Assembly: GCF_004342005.1 (NCBI RefSeq)
Contig: NZ_SMBX01000009.1
Span: 62,001 to 126,000 of the forward strand
Origin: Paracandidimonas soli
GTDB lineage: Bacteria; Pseudomonadota; Gammaproteobacteria; Burkholderiales; Burkholderiaceae_B
Direction: 5' to 3'
Length of the DNA: 64,000 bases
Below, in pieces: positions 1 through 8,136 of this stretch. The notes beneath the pieces are model-generated. The model searched no databases and was not told where the DNA came from. It saw only the letters and a program-made list of their open reading frames with translations. Within the stretch, counting starts at the first letter, position 1. Each line of letters starts with the position of its first letter. Position numbers and translations under genes: made by a program.

Positions 1-825
1 CTGGGGTACCTTCAGTTCGCGGCACAAGGGAGCCAGGCGCTGCCTGATGTCATCCACGACGATGGCGTGCTCATGGCGGTCTTTTTCAGAGGCGGCAAGC
101 GCCTGGGACACGGCGGAATCCTTTACAGGATCCGTCTGGCGCGCAGCCGAACCCGCCAGCGGATTGACCGTGATGCGATCGCCCTTGCGCCGCGCCAGCA
201 GCTCCGGACTCGCACCCACCAGCATTTCCAGGCCGCCCGATTCCGCCGGCACAGGCATGGCGAAGGTATATCCCTGCCGGTGGCCGGACAGCAGCCGCCC
301 CAGCAAGGCCGGATAGGAAACCGGCTCGTCCAGCAAGATGTCCAGCGCCCTGGCCAGCACCACTTTGTCGACCTCTCCATGGCCGATGGCTTCCAGCGTG
401 GACTGGACCGCCCTGACATAGCCCTGGCGATCCGGAAGCGCATCCCGCCGACATTCACGGCCCGGCTGCGCCGCTACTCTCCCCTCCACTTGGGTGGACA
501 GAGGCACGCGGCGCTGGCGCGGAGCAAAAAAGCGGCCAGGCAGGCGGCGCGAGAACGGCACGGCACCGAAAATCACATCCGTATTGCGCTGTCGGCTCTT
601 CAGATTCTCCGCCAGGCTGGAAACCGCACGGACGTAATCGATATCGCGGCATTCGACGAGATCGTCTGCCGGATCCGCCCATCCCCTGAACGCCGCCTCC
701 GGCGAGCGGAACAGAACATCGCCGTGCTTCAGGCCGGCCAGAGAAAACGCGTCTCCCCGTTCAGGCGCAGGAGACCACCCCTCCTGCTGTTCGGTGGGAG
801 ATTGCGTATACACAGGCGCTTCCAT
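1..825 (-). CDS. Isochorismate synthase, N-terminal part (cut by window edge)
   Basis: Converts chorismate to isochorismate, the first step toward salicylate or 2,3-dihydroxybenzoate siderophores (or menaquinone). 275 codons are visible and the gene runs off the left edge, so the C-terminal active site is missing. Family motifs of chorismate-using enzymes are present: KVVLARALDI, LVGASPELLARR, NPLAGS and the Lys-x-Arg-His-Glu-His-x-x-VVDDI stretch near residues 246-258. The chosen ATG at 825 gives MEAPVYTQ; no strong Shine-Dalgarno is visible before it. A Fur-like site lies about 25 bases upstream, so a siderophore role is more likely than quinone synthesis. No other siderophore genes are visible because the operon would continue outside the window. 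The family call is firm; the pathway is inference. Confidence 0.85.
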   Translation of the reverse strand, partial: MEAPVYTQSPTEQQEGWSPAPERGDAFSLAGLKHGDVLFRSPEAAFRGWADPADDLVECRDIDYVRAVSSLAENLKSRQRNTDVIFGAVPFSRRLPGRFFAPRQRRVPLSTQVEGRVAAQPGRECRRDALPDRQGYVRAVQSTLEAIGHGEVDKVVLARALDILLDEPVSYPALLGRLLSGHRQGYTFAMPVPAESGGLEMLVGASPELLARRKGDRITVNPLAGSAARQTDPVKDSAVSQALAASEKDRHEHAIVVDDIRQRLAPLCRELKVPQ

Positions 826-847
826 TGCATGAAACCCAATTAAAAAC

Positions 848-867
848 TAATGAGAATTATACGCAAT
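848..867 (-). promoter_or_regulatory. Putative Fur box upstream of isochorismate synthase
   Basis: The sequence taatgagaattatacgcaat contains a perfect left half (ATGAGAAT) of the ATGAGAAT-N-ATTCTCAT type Fur site and a degenerate right half. It lies about 23 bases before the start codon of the isochorismate synthase, where Fur would block transcription when iron is plentiful. Inference from motif and context only. Confidence 0.5.
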
Positions 868-966
868 ATTAGCCAATGCACCGTCGAATTTTCGTCAAAA
901 CCAGGAATGGGCCGGATCACCGGCACCTTCCGCACAGGCTTGCAGCGCTTGTTTTTGCCGCTCGGC

Positions 967-1989
967 TCAATCTGGCATCAAGGCGAGAATACGCGAATAC
1001 AACAAGCCCGGCACCCGGATTCCCTGCTTCTCGCTGGCCTGGCGTTCCCGATAACGGCGCGAGCCCGGCAGGCGCGCACCTTGCCTGGCGATCTCATCCA
1101 GCAGCGCTTCGCTGTCGTCCGTCACGCTGCCGCCTGCCAGCAAGGCTGGATTGAAGGCCACGATCAGCTCGCCATGGCACGGCGCCGCCTTGGCTCCCGC
1201 ATCGAACGCCTGCGACTGCCGGCTGCTCCTGTCGCCGATCATTGCGCTGGACATCAGCTCGATCATGGTCGCCAATGCGGAACCCTTATGTCCGCCAAAA
1301 GGCAACATCGCCCCCGCGAGCACCGCGGTCGGATCCGTACTGGGCCTGCCATCCGCATCCAGCCCCCAGCCTTCCGGCAACGGCTTGCCCTGCTGCTTGT
1401 ACAGGGCAATATCGGCGCGGGCCGCAGCCGACGTTGCGAAATCGAAGACGTACGGCAACTGGTTCTTCCTGGGCCAGGCGAACGCCATGGGATTGGTCCC
1501 CAGGATACCCTTGCCGCCTCCGAACGGCGCCACCCAGCCGTGGCTGGGATTCATCGACAGCGCCGCCAGGCCATGTCCGGCAATCTCCTCGACCACAGGC
1601 CACAGCGCAGTGAAGTGAAAGCCATTGTTGATCGCCAGCATGGAGATACCCAGCGCCTTGGCCTTTGCCACCAACGATGGCAGGCCACGCTCCACCGCAG
1701 GCAGGGAAAAGCCGAACCGCGCATCCACTTGCGCAACGGCGTCCGTCACATCTTTCAGTTCGGGCTCCGCCCGCTTGTCGAACCGGGGATGCGCGATGGT
1801 ATCCAGCACGCCCGGCAGGCGCTGCAGGCCATGCGAACGACAACCGTCCTTCTGCGCCTTCGCCAGGGAGCTGGCGACAGGCGCGGCCTGCTCCCGGGAA
1901 AGCCCATGGCCGACGAGGAAACGCATGACCAGGTCGAGCACCTCGCTCTCCGAAAGAAAGACATCGGGACTATCCGGCAGATCCGCCAT
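967..1989 (-). CDS. Ldh2-family malate/lactate/imino-acid dehydrogenase
   Basis: A 340-residue NAD(P)-dependent oxidoreductase of the Ldh2 (malate/L-lactate dehydrogenase-like) family, which also includes delta1-piperideine-2-carboxylate reductase and ureidoglycolate dehydrogenase. The conserved histidine lies in GCRSHGLQRLP near residue 53, the NNGFHFTALWP stretch near 140, and the loop PFGGGKGILGTNPMAFAWP near 175-193, all typical of the fold. Length is normal. The ATG at 1989 gives MADLPDSPDV. It is a lone gene, pointing the same way as the isochorismate synthase after a 140-base gap. Substrate cannot be read from sequence; an imino-acid reductase or 2-hydroxyacid dehydrogenase are both possible. 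Confidence 0.85.
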   Translation of the reverse strand: MADLPDSPDVFLSESEVLDLVMRFLVGHGLSREQAAPVASSLAKAQKDGCRSHGLQRLPGVLDTIAHPRFDKRAEPELKDVTDAVAQVDARFGFSLPAVERGLPSLVAKAKALGISMLAINNGFHFTALWPVVEEIAGHGLAALSMNPSHGWVAPFGGGKGILGTNPMAFAWPRKNQLPYVFDFATSAAARADIALYKQQGKPLPEGWGLDADGRPSTDPTAVLAGAMLPFGGHKGSALATMIELMSSAMIGDRSSRQSQAFDAGAKAAPCHGELIVAFNPALLAGGSVTDDSEALLDEIARQGARLPGSRRYRERQASEKQGIRVPGLLYSRILALMPD

Positions 1990-2434
1990 GGCAAAGATTC
2001 CTCAAGAATGCAGACAAACCGTGATACTAGGACAAATCATGGTTCGCTTCATGAAAAGGGGCGAGAATGTTCTTGCTATCGTCCGGCGTTTCTCATTCTT
2101 CGAGTGCCGGGCCAGTAGAGATATCGAATCCGAACTGAGCCAATGCTCCCGTACCCGCCCACAATGGGAAATATCCTCTTTTCCGAAAACCATTGATCAG
2201 GCTTTAAATCGATACCCATTATGCACACATCATCGAAAACATAATCAACACGCCAATACATCGGATATCATTTCAACAGAATTTATTGACAAATAATTGA
2301 AATATCCCTCATGCATTAAAATACAGCATTAAACTTTTTTGAGGCCAGACTGCCTAGAAACACCCTGCCCAACAATACATTCGACATGAAATACGATAGA
2401 ATTACTTTTTCCCCACCAATTGGAGCCCATTCAA
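1990..2434. other. AT-rich intergenic region, 445 bases
   Basis: Divergent spacer between the Ldh2-type gene and the H-NS-like gene, clearly more AT-rich than its neighbours. It must hold both promoters. TTGACA at 2286-2291 could be a -35 element, but I cannot place a convincing -10 at 16-18 bases from it. I see no credible coding region, repeat or RNA gene. Confidence 0.4.
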
Positions 2435-2728
2435 ATGGCAAGCTATCTGGAACTAAAGGCCCAGGCTGAAAAGCTGCTGCAACAGGCCGAAGACCTGCGC
2501 CAGCAAGAAGTCGCCGAAGTCATCAAGGAAATCAAGGCAAAGATGGCGGAATACGGCATCACGACTGCCGATCTGGGTGCATCCAGCAAGAAAGCCGCTT
2601 CCAAGGCCTCTCCCGTCGTCAAGTATCGGGGCCCCAACGGCGAAGAATGGTCCGGACGCGGACGCTCTCCGGTATGGATGAAAGAAGCCCTGGAGCAAGG
2701 AAAATCCAAGGAAGATTTCGCCGTATAA
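2435..2728 (+). CDS. H-NS-family nucleoid-associated protein
   Basis: A 97-residue DNA-binding protein of the H-NS histone family. The N-terminal half is a predicted coiled coil (ELKAQAEKLLQQAEDLRQQE, then a KEIKAKM helix) for oligomerisation. The C-terminal end carries the H-NS DNA-binding core: YRGPNGEEWSGRGRSPVW, with the W-x-G-R-G-x-x-P-x-W signature near residues 71-80. The ATG at 2435 was chosen because GGAG at 2422-2425 sits at ideal spacing; an in-frame TTG at 2420 overlaps that ribosome site and is unlikely. A strong terminator follows directly, so it is a single-gene unit. It lies in the AT-rich accessory patch, the kind of DNA H-NS proteins silence. Its role as a xenogeneic silencer is inference. 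Confidence 0.9.
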   Translation: MASYLELKAQAEKLLQQAEDLRQQEVAEVIKEIKAKMAEYGITTADLGASSKKAASKASPVVKYRGPNGEEWSGRGRSPVWMKEALEQGKSKEDFAV

Positions 2729-2734
2729 AAACAG

Positions 2735-2757
2735 ATGCCCCTCACGGGGCATTTTTT
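2735..2757 (+). terminator. Intrinsic terminator after the H-NS-like gene
   Basis: Perfect 7-bp stem ATGCCCC / GGGGCAT with a TCAC loop followed by a run of T, seven bases after the stop codon. Confidence 0.9.
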
Positions 2758-2962
2758 ATGAATGTCTCTATCTATTTGCGGCTCTACGCAAATACTGCCA
2801 TCTGATTCCTCTATACTCCCCTTTTCCCATACGAAAAATTGCCGCCTGCTTTTTTGAAATATCAGCTATATTCCATTACGCATGCAAACACGCAAGGGAT
2901 CAATAGAACCATCCCTATGAATGCCTGCAAGACAGGCGGCGATCATTGACATGGGAGACAAA

Positions 2963-3103
2963 ATGAAGAGGATCATCACAGCAATCATGGCAGCTTTGAT
3001 TGGCACGACAGCCATTGCCTTTGACGCCAGCGCGCACAGTGGAAGAACCGACAAGAACGGCTGCCATCACGACAGAAAAAATGGCGGCAGACATTGCCAT
3101 TGA
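2963..3103 (+). CDS. Small secreted His/Cys-rich protein (YHYH-like)
   Basis: A 46-residue protein. The first 24 or so residues form a signal peptide (MKRIITAIMAALIG then an Ala-rich stretch, likely cut after ASA). The mature part is only about 22 residues, HSGRTDKNGCHHDRKNGGRHCH, with five His and two Cys. This resembles the small conserved 'YHYH-type' tails found in many bacteria and phages, whose function is unknown. The ATG at 2963 is chosen for GGGAG at 2953-2957; earlier in-frame ATGs lack such a site. It stands alone between the H-NS-like gene and a decayed iron-uptake locus. Metal binding is a guess from composition. Confidence 0.65.
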   Translation: MKRIITAIMAALIGTTAIAFDASAHSGRTDKNGCHHDRKNGGRHCH

Positions 3104-3159
3104 TGAATAAAGCCCGGAAGAGTCCTTGATTTCCAAAAAGGTTTTATTTTTGACCGAAG

Positions 3160-3202
3160 GGAGAGATTCATATCGTAATTTATTACCGATATGAATCTCT
3201 CC
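3160..3202. repeat. Long palindrome (20 bp arms with one bulge)
   Basis: GGAGAGATTCATATC is followed by GTAAT, TT, ATTAC, one extra C, and the exact complement GATATGAATCTCTCC. The structure is therefore a nearly perfect 43-base palindrome in the gap between the small secreted protein and the decayed YncE gene. No T-run follows on either strand, so it is a poor intrinsic terminator. It could be a cruciform or operator, an mRNA 3' stem, or the scar of a mobile element. Confidence 0.75.
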
Positions 3203-3242
3203 TCCAGAACGATACGCCCCTTCCGGATCCAAGGTTGAACAA

Positions 3243-3404
3243 CTAAGGCAGGTCGATGCGCACCAGGCTGTCGGCGGCATCCTTGCGCCAGGCCGGGTGC
3301 TTGTTGCTGTGTGGCGCCTTGACCGTCACGTACAAGGTATCGCCGTCCGGCGTCAGCGCCAGGCTGTTGGGATGCACGGGCAGATCGATCGTGCGCTTGA
3401 CCAG
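3243..3404 (-). pseudogene. C-terminal remnant of a YncE-like beta-propeller protein
   Basis: The reading frame ending at the TAG at 3243-3245 encodes 53 residues such as HPNSLALTPDGDTLYVTVKA and SLVRIDLP, the final blade and tail of a YVTN/YncE-type beta-propeller, a periplasmic protein often encoded beside TonB-dependent receptors. It has no start codon: at about 3404 it joins, out of frame, to the FecR remnant. The rest of the gene is missing. Recognition of the family is by eye. Confidence 0.7.
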
Positions 3405-3556
3405 TATTCCCGCTCATGCGCAGGATCACGCGCCAGCCAGGCATCGAGCTCCTTCTGCTCGTCGGACGTCAGCGAGCCCAGCCGCGCCTTCGAAAACCAG
3501 TGCAAGGCCTGTTCCCGTGGCGTGTTTCGGTCGGTTGAATGGTCAGTTGCGGTCAT
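3404..3556 (-). pseudogene. N-terminal remnant of a FecR-like anti-sigma factor
   Basis: From the ATG at 3556 the frame gives about 51 residues ending in DPAHEREY. The segment EQALHWFSKARLGSLTSDEQ and LDAWLARDPAH match the N-terminal domain of FecR/FpvR anti-sigma regulators, which hold an iron-starvation sigma factor inactive until a TonB-dependent receptor signals. The remaining roughly 270 residues are lost; the frame runs into the YncE remnant and stops soon after. The gene is certainly non-functional as a full FecR. Confidence 0.75.
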
Positions 3557-3634
3557 TGCGCGCGTCGCGAGGGACACAGGGCATGAAAAGCACCCCTTCA
3601 TTAATAAGACGTCTGGGCATACGTAAATCCGGAA

Positions 3635-3778
3635 TCAGTGCGGGGCATAGTTTTGTAACTTTTCTTGAAGATGCCGCATTGCCCGCTTCATGTATTTTTC
3701 GACCGAACTGGGCGTCAACTGCAATTTTCGCGCAATTTCCTCCTGGGTGTATCCCTCGATCTTGTTGACCAAGAATGA
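3635..3778 (-). pseudogene. C-terminal remnant of a FecI-like ECF sigma factor
   Basis: About 45 residues (NKIEGYTQEEIARKLQLTPS, then VEKYMKRAMRHLQEKL) form the sigma region-4 helix-turn-helix of a FecI-type iron-starvation sigma factor, ending at the TGA at 3635. Upstream coding sequence for region 2 is gone; the remnant begins next to the terminator of tRNA-Ser. The order sigma, then FecR, is the normal operon order, so this is an eroded FecI-FecR unit. Confidence 0.75.
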
Positions 3779-3801
3779 AAACAAGCCAAACCCACAAAAG
3801 C

Positions 3802-3828
3802 AAAAACCCCTTGATCTCTCAAGGGGTT
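3802..3828 (-). terminator. Intrinsic terminator of tRNA-Ser
   Basis: On the minus strand AACCCCTTGA-GAGA-TCAAGGGGTT followed by TTT, a 10-bp stem about a dozen bases after the tRNA 3' end. Confidence 0.85.
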
Positions 3829-3840
3829 CTTTGAATTTGC

Positions 3841-3933
3841 TGGCGGAGACGGAGGGATTCGAACCCTCGATACGGGTATAAGCCGTATGCTCCCTTAGCA
3901 GGGGAGTACCTTCAACCACTCGGCCACGTCTCC
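3841..3933 (-). tRNA. serX: tRNA-Ser(GCU)
   Basis: A 93-base class II tRNA including an encoded CCA. Acceptor stem GGAGACG / CGTCTCC, anticodon arm CTCCC-CTGCTAA-GGGAG giving anticodon GCU (reads AGC/AGU), a long variable arm (ACGG...CCGT) as expected for Ser, and the T loop GGTTCGAATCC. A FecI-like gene fragment starts directly behind it, so this locus may have been a recombination hot spot. Confidence 0.95.
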
Positions 3934-3995
3934 GAAGCAAGACCGCAATTCTAACACGAGTTTTAGAACGATTTCCAGCGGCTTGCCGATTCTTT

Positions 3996-4019
3996 TCTCC
4001 ATGCGTCGCCGCATGGAGA
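3996..4019 (-). other. GNRA-capped stem-loop downstream of lysC
   Basis: Perfect 10-bp inverted repeat (TCTCCATGCG / CGCATGGAGA) whose loop reads GCGA on the lysC mRNA strand, a GNRA tetraloop. It begins about ten bases after the lysC stop codon. No U-run follows, so it is more likely an mRNA 3'-end stabilising stem or a Rho-linked structure than a classical terminator. Confidence 0.6.
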
Positions 4020-4029
4020 TCCCGTGCTA

Positions 4030-5298
4030 TCAGGCCTCTGCCGTCGACTTGTCCTGGTCCAGTTCGAATGCTTTATGCAGCGCTCGCACAGCCAGTTCCA
4101 TGTACTTGTCGTTGATGATGACCGAGGTCTTGATTTCGCTGGTGCTGATCATCTGGATGTTGATGCCCTCTTCCGACAGCGTACGGAACATCAGGCTGGC
4201 GACGCCCACGTGGCTGCGCATGCCGATACCCACGATGGATACCTTGCAGACCTTGTCGTCGGCCACGATCTCGCGCGCCTTGACCGTCGGGCCGACCTGG
4301 TTCTTCAGCAAGTCCTGCGTGCGCAGGAATTCGTTGCGGTTCACCGTGAAGGAAAAATCGGTAGTGCCCTGCACGGACTGGTTCTGCAGGATCATGTCGA
4401 CGTCGATGTTGGCTGCCGCGACCGGGCCCAGGATCGAATAGGCGATGCCTGGAGTGTCGGGCACGCCGACCAGCGTGAACTTGGCTTCGTCGCGGCTGAA
4501 CGCGATACCGGAGACGACGGCTGTTTCCATTTTTTGATCTTCCTCGAAAGTAATGAGGGTGCCGGAAGCGCTTTCGACTTCCACGGGAATGAGGGGGTCC
4601 GTCAGCGAGGACAGCACGCGGACAGGTACGCGGTATTTGCCGGCGAATTCGACGGAGCGGATCTGCAGCACCTTGGAGCCCAGCGATGCCATCTCCAGCA
4701 TTTCCTCGAAGGAAATGACGCCCATGCGGCGCGCTTCGGGGACGACGCGGGGATCCGTGGTGTACACGCCGTCGACATCCGTGAAGATCAGGCACTCGTC
4801 CGCCTTCAGCGCCGCGGCGACCGCAACCGCGGAGGTATCGGAGCCGCCGCGGCCCAGCGTCGTGATGTGTCCTTCGTCATCGACGCCCTGGAAGCCCGTG
4901 ACGATGACCACCCTGCCCGCGTCCAGGTCGGCGCGGATGCGCGCGTCGTCGATGGAACGGATGCGCGCCTTGGTATAGGAGTTATCGGTACGCACGGGAA
5001 CCTGCCAGCCGGTATAGCTGCGCGCGGAAACGCCCTGGGCCTGAAGCGCCATCGCCAGCAATGCGCTGCTGGCCTGCTCGCCTGTGGAGGCAAGCATGTC
5101 GAGCTCGCGCGGATCGGGCTGCGTGGACAGCTCTTTGGCAAGGCCCAGCAAGCGATTGGTTTCGCCGGCCATGGCCGAGGGGACGACGACGACCTGATGA
5201 CCCGCGGCATGCCACTTGGCCACGCGGCGAGCGACATTCTGGATGCGCTCGACCGACCCCATCGACGTGCCGCCGTATTTATGAACAATAACGGACAT
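4030..5298 (-). CDS. lysC: Aspartate kinase
   Basis: Phosphorylates L-aspartate, the entry step to lysine, threonine, methionine and diaminopimelate. 422 residues, the usual length for the monofunctional bacterial enzyme. The KYGGTS nucleotide-binding motif is at residues 7-12, the GRGGSDTSA loop near 150, and two C-terminal ACT domains start near residue 265 (TLVGVPDTPGIA; VSIVGIGMRSHVGV), so feedback control by lysine and threonine is expected. The ATG at 5298 gives MSVIVHKYGG, the standard start. Neighbour tilS reads the same way after 168 bases; in relatives lysC often sits just downstream of tilS and accA, as here. Confidence 0.97.
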   Translation of the reverse strand: MSVIVHKYGGTSMGSVERIQNVARRVAKWHAAGHQVVVVPSAMAGETNRLLGLAKELSTQPDPRELDMLASTGEQASSALLAMALQAQGVSARSYTGWQVPVRTDNSYTKARIRSIDDARIRADLDAGRVVIVTGFQGVDDEGHITTLGRGGSDTSAVAVAAALKADECLIFTDVDGVYTTDPRVVPEARRMGVISFEEMLEMASLGSKVLQIRSVEFAGKYRVPVRVLSSLTDPLIPVEVESASGTLITFEEDQKMETAVVSGIAFSRDEAKFTLVGVPDTPGIAYSILGPVAAANIDVDMILQNQSVQGTTDFSFTVNRNEFLRTQDLLKNQVGPTVKAREIVADDKVCKVSIVGIGMRSHVGVASLMFRTLSEEGINIQMISTSEIKTSVIINDKYMELAVRALHKAFELDQDKSTAEA

Positions 5299-5466
5299 CT
5301 TTCATCCTGCAAAAGTTCTGTCTTGAGGCCCAAACCACATACAGCTACCGACCAGACAGGAGTAAAACCTGCAATTTTAGCGTTTTTTGGCCTGCAGTCG
5401 TAGCCCTATTCGATGTATTTCCCGTCATTTCCGATCATTGCACCACTCATGAGCATCCGTATGCGC

Positions 5467-6519
5467 TCAAATCCCGGAATCCGGCGTCTCCAGCGACACG
5501 CGCCCTTTGATGCATACGATCCAGGCCTGCCCATGCTTCACACGCATGTGTCTGTCATGCCCCATGGCATGCAGGCCCCGCAGTTGCCTCATCCATTCCC
5601 GCAGCCGCCGCTCCGTCGGCATTCGCAGTTCATGCATTTCCAGCCAGTAGCGCAATACGTGCGCCTGCCTTGCCTCGGACAGCTCCCGCCAGCGGGCCAG
5701 CGAAAAACCGGAGCCGTCCTCCGAGGGTTCCAGCCGGCCAAAATCCTCTTCAGCGACTTCTTCGAGTATGGCGTTGGTCTGCGCGGCAAGCCTGGCGTGG
5801 CGGGCAAGGATCGGTCGCCATGACGGCCAGCGGCGATCCAGTTCCGGCACGATGCGTTCGCGCAGAGCGGAGCGTGTATAGCGATCCTCCGCATTCGTGG
5901 GGTCGTCTGCGCACAGCCAGCCCGTCTGGCGCTCGAAGCGTTCGGCGACCTCGTCGATGACGCTGCGATCCACATCCAGCAGTGGCCGGAGATAGGTCAG
6001 GCCGTCGCGCGACATGCTGTCCCCCATGGCTGCCAGGCCTTGCGGCCCCGAGCCGCGCAGCAGACGCAGCAGGACCGTCTCGGCCTGGTCGTCGCGATGA
6101 TGTCCCAGCAGGATATGTTCGACGCCGGCCTGCTCCGCCAGCAGCGCCAGGCCGCGGTAACGGGCCACGCGCGCGGCGGCTTCGGTGCCGTCGGCATCGG
6201 AGCCGGTCACCTCCACTCTGAGGCTGTGGCAGACGACTCCCAGGCGTTCCGCCAGTTCGTGCGCCTGCCGCTGCCAGAGATCGGCAATCGCCTGCAAGCC
6301 GTGATGGATGTGCAGCAGATGCAGTTCCAGCACATCTCTCTGCGCAAGTGCGGCGGCATGGACAGCCAGCATGGTCGAATCGCGGCCGCCGCTGAAGGCG
6401 ACGGCAAGCCGGCGCGGCCTGGCGGCAAGCCGGCCCAGAGAAGCATCGATGGCCGCAAGCAGCGCTTCCGATGGCTGGAACACCAAAAGCTCAGGCGCGG
6501 GCTTCCTGGTAGCGTCCAT
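5467..6519 (-). CDS. tilS: tRNA(Ile)-lysidine synthase
   Basis: Attaches lysine to C34 of the tRNA-Ile that reads AUA codons, using ATP. 350 residues. The PP-loop SGGRDS is at residues 43-48, followed by [11 protein letters not shown] and [21 protein letters not shown], all hallmark TilS segments; the C-terminal part is the shorter, more variable substrate-binding region. The ATG at 6519 ([10 protein letters not shown]) lies inside the end of accA, so the genes overlap by 29 bases. Part of the cysS-alkA-accA-tilS run. The enzyme is normally essential. Confidence 0.95.
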   Translation of the reverse strand: MDATRKPAPELLVFQPSEALLAAIDASLGRLAARPRRLAVAFSGGRDSTMLAVHAAALAQRDVLELHLLHIHHGLQAIADLWQRQAHELAERLGVVCHSLRVEVTGSDADGTEAAARVARYRGLALLAEQAGVEHILLGHHRDDQAETVLLRLLRGSGPQGLAAMGDSMSRDGLTYLRPLLDVDRSVIDEVAERFERQTGWLCADDPTNAEDRYTRSALRERIVPELDRRWPSWRPILARHARLAAQTNAILEEVAEEDFGRLEPSEDGSGFSLARWRELSEARQAHVLRYWLEMHELRMPTERRLREWMRQLRGLHAMGHDRHMRVKHGQAWIVCIKGRVSLETPDSGI

Positions 6520-7483
6520 AGGACATCAGGCGCTGGAGGCGGCGCTCCAGCAGTTCCTCGTGACCCAGTCCTTCGACCTGGCGCAACGCATCGTCCAGCA
6601 CGCGGCTGAGCTGGCGAGCCGTCATGACGGGATCACGGTGCGCGCCGCCGATGGGCTCGTTGACGATGCGGTCGATCAGCTCCAGCTCTTTCAGGCGCGG
6701 TGCGGTAATGGCCAGCGCTTCGGCGGCCACGGAAGCCTTGTCGGCGCTGCGCCAGAGGATCGATGCGCATCCTTCGGGGGAAATGACAGCGTAAGTGGCG
6801 TACTGCATCATCATGACGACGTCGCCGACCGCAATGGCCAGTGCGCCGCCCGAACCGCCCTCGCCGATGATGGTGGTGATGATGGGCGTCTTCAGTTCGG
6901 CCATGGCGTACAGGTTGTGGCCGATGGCTTCGGACTGGCCGCGCTCTTCGGCGCCGATACCGGGATACGCGCCAGGCGTGTCGACGAACGTGAAGACGGG
7001 GATCTGGAATTTTTCGGCGAGACGCATCAGGCGCAGCGCCTTGCGGTAGCCTTCGGGGCGCGGCATGCCGAAGTTGCGCATGGCGCGTTCTTTGGTGTCG
7101 CGGCCCTTCTGGTGGCCGATGACCATGCATGGTTTGCCGTGGAAGCGCGCCAGGCCGCCGACAATGGACTGGTCGTCGGCATACATGCGGTCTCCGTGCA
7201 GTTCGTGGAAATCGGTGAAGATTTCGCGCACGTAGTCGAATGTGTACGGGCGTTGCGGGTGCCGCGCCACCAATGCCGTCTGCCAGGGCGTCAGCTTGGC
7301 GTAGATGTTCTTGGCCAGGGTCTGGCTTTTCTGCTGCAGCCGGTCGAGCTCTTCGGAGATATCGACGGCGGAATCGGCCTGGACGAAACGCAGTTGCTCG
7401 ATCTTGCCTTCCAGTTCGGCCAGGGGCTGCTCGAACTCCAGGAAAATATTGCGTGCGGTAGTGCGGTTTGCGGATGAAGACAT
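6491..7483 (-). CDS. accA: Acetyl-CoA carboxylase carboxyltransferase subunit alpha
   Basis: With AccD it transfers carboxyl from biotin to acetyl-CoA, the first committed step of fatty-acid synthesis. 330 residues. Carboxyltransferase signatures include [31 protein letters not shown] and [15 protein letters not shown]. The start [10 protein letters not shown] at 7483 overlaps the stop of the upstream glycosylase as TGATG, indicating translational coupling; a longer reading with 27 extra residues would run deep into that gene and lacks family resemblance. Confidence 0.97.
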   Translation of the reverse strand: MSSSANRTTARNIFLEFEQPLAELEGKIEQLRFVQADSAVDISEELDRLQQKSQTLAKNIYAKLTPWQTALVARHPQRPYTFDYVREIFTDFHELHGDRMYADDQSIVGGLARFHGKPCMVIGHQKGRDTKERAMRNFGMPRPEGYRKALRLMRLAEKFQIPVFTFVDTPGAYPGIGAEERGQSEAIGHNLYAMAELKTPIITTIIGEGGSGGALAIAVGDVVMMMQYATYAVISPEGCASILWRSADKASVAAEALAITAPRLKELELIDRIVNEPIGGAHRDPVMTARQLSRVLDDALRQVEGLGHEELLERRLQRLMSYGRYQEARA

Positions 7484-8136
7484 CAGGTTGTTCCGTATTG
7501 AACAGTGGCGGGATCCAGGCTGCGCCAAAGATACCAAGAAGCTACGGTGCGCCAGGGCGCCCATGCCTGGGCGACTTCGCGCGCCTCGAAGCGGGATACC
7601 GGCTCTCCACTGAAATAATGCATGGAAATGGCTTTCAACAGGCCCGGGTCGTCAAGCGGCAGGACGTCTGGACGCCCCAGGCTGAAAATCAGGAACATCT
7701 CGGCAGTCCAGCGTCCAATGCCCCTGATGGCGCAAAGCTGGGCGATGACTGCCTCGTCATCCATTTCATCCCATCGGGAAGGCCTTACCTTCCGTTCGGA
7801 GAAATGCTGCGCGAGATCCAGCAGATATAACGCCTTGCGTTTCGGCAGACCGCTTTGGTGAAGCTGCGCATCCGTATATTTGAGCACAGATTTCGGCGTC
7901 GGGTTGCGTCCGCATGCCTCGGTGAAGGCCGTCCAGGTGGTTTCCGCCGTTTTCAGCGATACCTGCTGGCCGATCAGCAGGCGGGCCAGCGTAACGAACG
8001 GCGCCTCGGACAGTACGAGGCATTCCGCGGCGTGCCGGGGAATGAGGCGCTTGAGAATACGGTCACGCCCCATCAGGTGCGTGCAGGCCTCTTCCCAGAA
8101 GTCCGGCCTGCCGGAGGAAACAATGACGCTATCCAT
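7483..8136 (-). CDS. DNA-3-methyladenine glycosylase (AlkA/HhH-GPD type)
   Basis: Base-excision repair enzyme that removes alkylated purines. 217 residues, shorter than E. coli AlkA because it lacks the N-terminal domain, as in many bacterial MAG-type enzymes. The helix-hairpin-helix is at residues 134-151 ([18 protein letters not shown]) and the catalytic aspartate is D162 or D163 in LPLDDPGL. The start at 8136 overlaps the cysS stop as TGATG; an in-frame ATG five codons earlier is possible. It is sandwiched between cysS and accA and coupled to both. Confidence 0.9.
   Translation of the reverse strand: MDSVIVSSGRPDFWEEACTHLMGRDRILKRLIPRHAAECLVLSEAPFVTLARLLIGQQVSLKTAETTWTAFTEACGRNPTPKSVLKYTDAQLHQSGLPKRKALYLLDLAQHFSERKVRPSRWDEMDDEAVIAQLCAIRGIGRWTAEMFLIFSLGRPDVLPLDDPGLLKAISMHYFSGEPVSRFEAREVAQAWAPWRTVASWYLWRSLDPATVQYGTT

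Noticed and set aside
67-843. Open frame of 258 codons on the plus strand
   Set aside because: Arg/His-rich shadow of the isochorismate synthase on the minus strand.
3779-3940. Apparent protein start MLRRRGRVVEG running into the FecI-like fragment
   Set aside because: The N-terminal part is translated tRNA-Ser(GCU) and its terminator, not a real protein start.
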